From Toxoplasma gondii ME49 (taxonomy: Eukaryota > Apicomplexa > Conoidasida > Eucoccidiorida > Sarcocystidae): a DNA stretch of 64,000 nt. This document shows, in pieces, positions 63,484 through 64,000 of the stretch (position 1 is its first letter; the number at the start of each line of letters is the position of its first letter). The translations under genes were made by a program, and so were the position numbers. Under the pieces are notes generated by a model that had not been told where the DNA came from, searched no databases, and was given only the letters and a program-made list of their open reading frames with translations. The stretch is taken from contig NC_031468.1 in NCBI RefSeq assembly GCF_000006565.2, forward strand, positions 372,001 to 436,000. The letters run 5' to 3'.

Positions 63484-64000
63484 CTTGAATGCAGGGGAGG
63501 AAGAAGAGCCGCCAAAACGCGAAACGGAAAAGAGAAACAAGGCCGCGTAGAGGCTCTATGGTGGCGCGGGAGACTCGCGAACTCCGAGAGGAGCGCAAGA
63601 TGGACGGACTGGTGCAAGAAGAGGACCTTTCTCATTCAACAGATAACAGACTTGCGAAACGAAGAACGAACGGCGCATGCAGGGCGCCCCGACGAAGAGG
63701 ACCTTCGCGCGGTCACTCCGCGGAAACAACGAAACATCTGCGCTCTTTCGAGCACCGAAACGCCTCCTTGCGGAAAAAACTCACATCTCCACATGCGCAA
63801 ACAGGCAAACCTGCCAACGCAAACAAATCAACAAACGACTTCGAAGACCCTTTTCAACTGCACATACAGTGACATAACTGCAAATGTGACTACACTCTTG
63901 CTGCATAAAGCCTAGATATAAGCATGTATATATATGAACGGATACACACAAGCACGTACACATATACATACGTATATACATATAAGTATATATATAAATA
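63484..64000. other. Upstream region of CAX
   Basis: This should hold the CAX 5' UTR and promoter, read on the minus strand. No coding exon was recognised. The last ~90 bases (from about 63,920) are an AT-rich at/gta simple-sequence tract reaching the window end. Confidence 0.5.

Noticed and set aside
62606..63598. 330-codon minus-strand frame read as one CAX N-terminal exon
   Set aside because: The middle is a minisatellite plus a Cys/Phe-rich pyrimidine tract typical of an intron end. An acceptor at 62,770 and a phase-matched upstream exon (63,483-63,312) explain the gene better and give a normal CAX length.

Overview
This is nuclear DNA of a coccidian apicomplexan, most likely Toxoplasma gondii or a very close relative (Hammondia, Neospora). 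The evidence is the architecture. There are three large genes made of many short exons separated by introns of about 0.2-1.2 kb. Introns have GTRAGN-type donors and pyrimidine-rich YAG acceptors, start codons sit in AAAATG/AAGATGG contexts, base composition is balanced, and (TA)n microsatellites lie in introns and spacers. No RNA gene, CRISPR array or transposon was recognised. All exon borders below were worked out by hand from splice signals, and each junction was tested for reading-phase continuity.

Region 1 (1-35,033, + strand) reads best as one very large gene that begins upstream of the window. About 15 exons (1-13,485) encode roughly 30 cysteine-rich GCC2/GCC3-type modules, an EGF-like tail, a cupredoxin-like juxtamembrane domain and one transmembrane helix (13,364-13,429). 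Phase-compatible splicing then joins this to about 26 short exons (14,224-33,470) encoding a long charged coiled coil, and to a last exon (33,988-35,033) with a Ser/acidic low-complexity tail. At least 2,980 residues lie inside the window. The predicted product is a type I surface or secretory-organelle receptor with a cytoplasmic rod of about 1,600 residues.

Region 2 (38,312-50,730, + strand) is BRF1, the TFIIB-like subunit of RNA polymerase III factor TFIIIB. It was reconstructed as 13 exons (783 aa) with the zinc ribbon, two cyclin folds and the C-terminal Brf1 homology blocks.

Region 3 (63,483-54,455, - strand) is a CAX-type Ca2+/H+ exchanger, reconstructed as 12 exons (455 aa) with both conserved alpha repeats.

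BRF1 and CAX converge on a 3.7-kb spacer. A 3.3-kb spacer separates the giant gene from BRF1. The three genes have unrelated jobs: a surface receptor or scaffold, Pol III transcription, and calcium homeostasis. Nothing suggests co-regulation. The most novel object is the giant receptor/coiled-coil gene. At its central junction a stop codon is embedded in a splice donor, so a tailless isoform could be made by intron retention.
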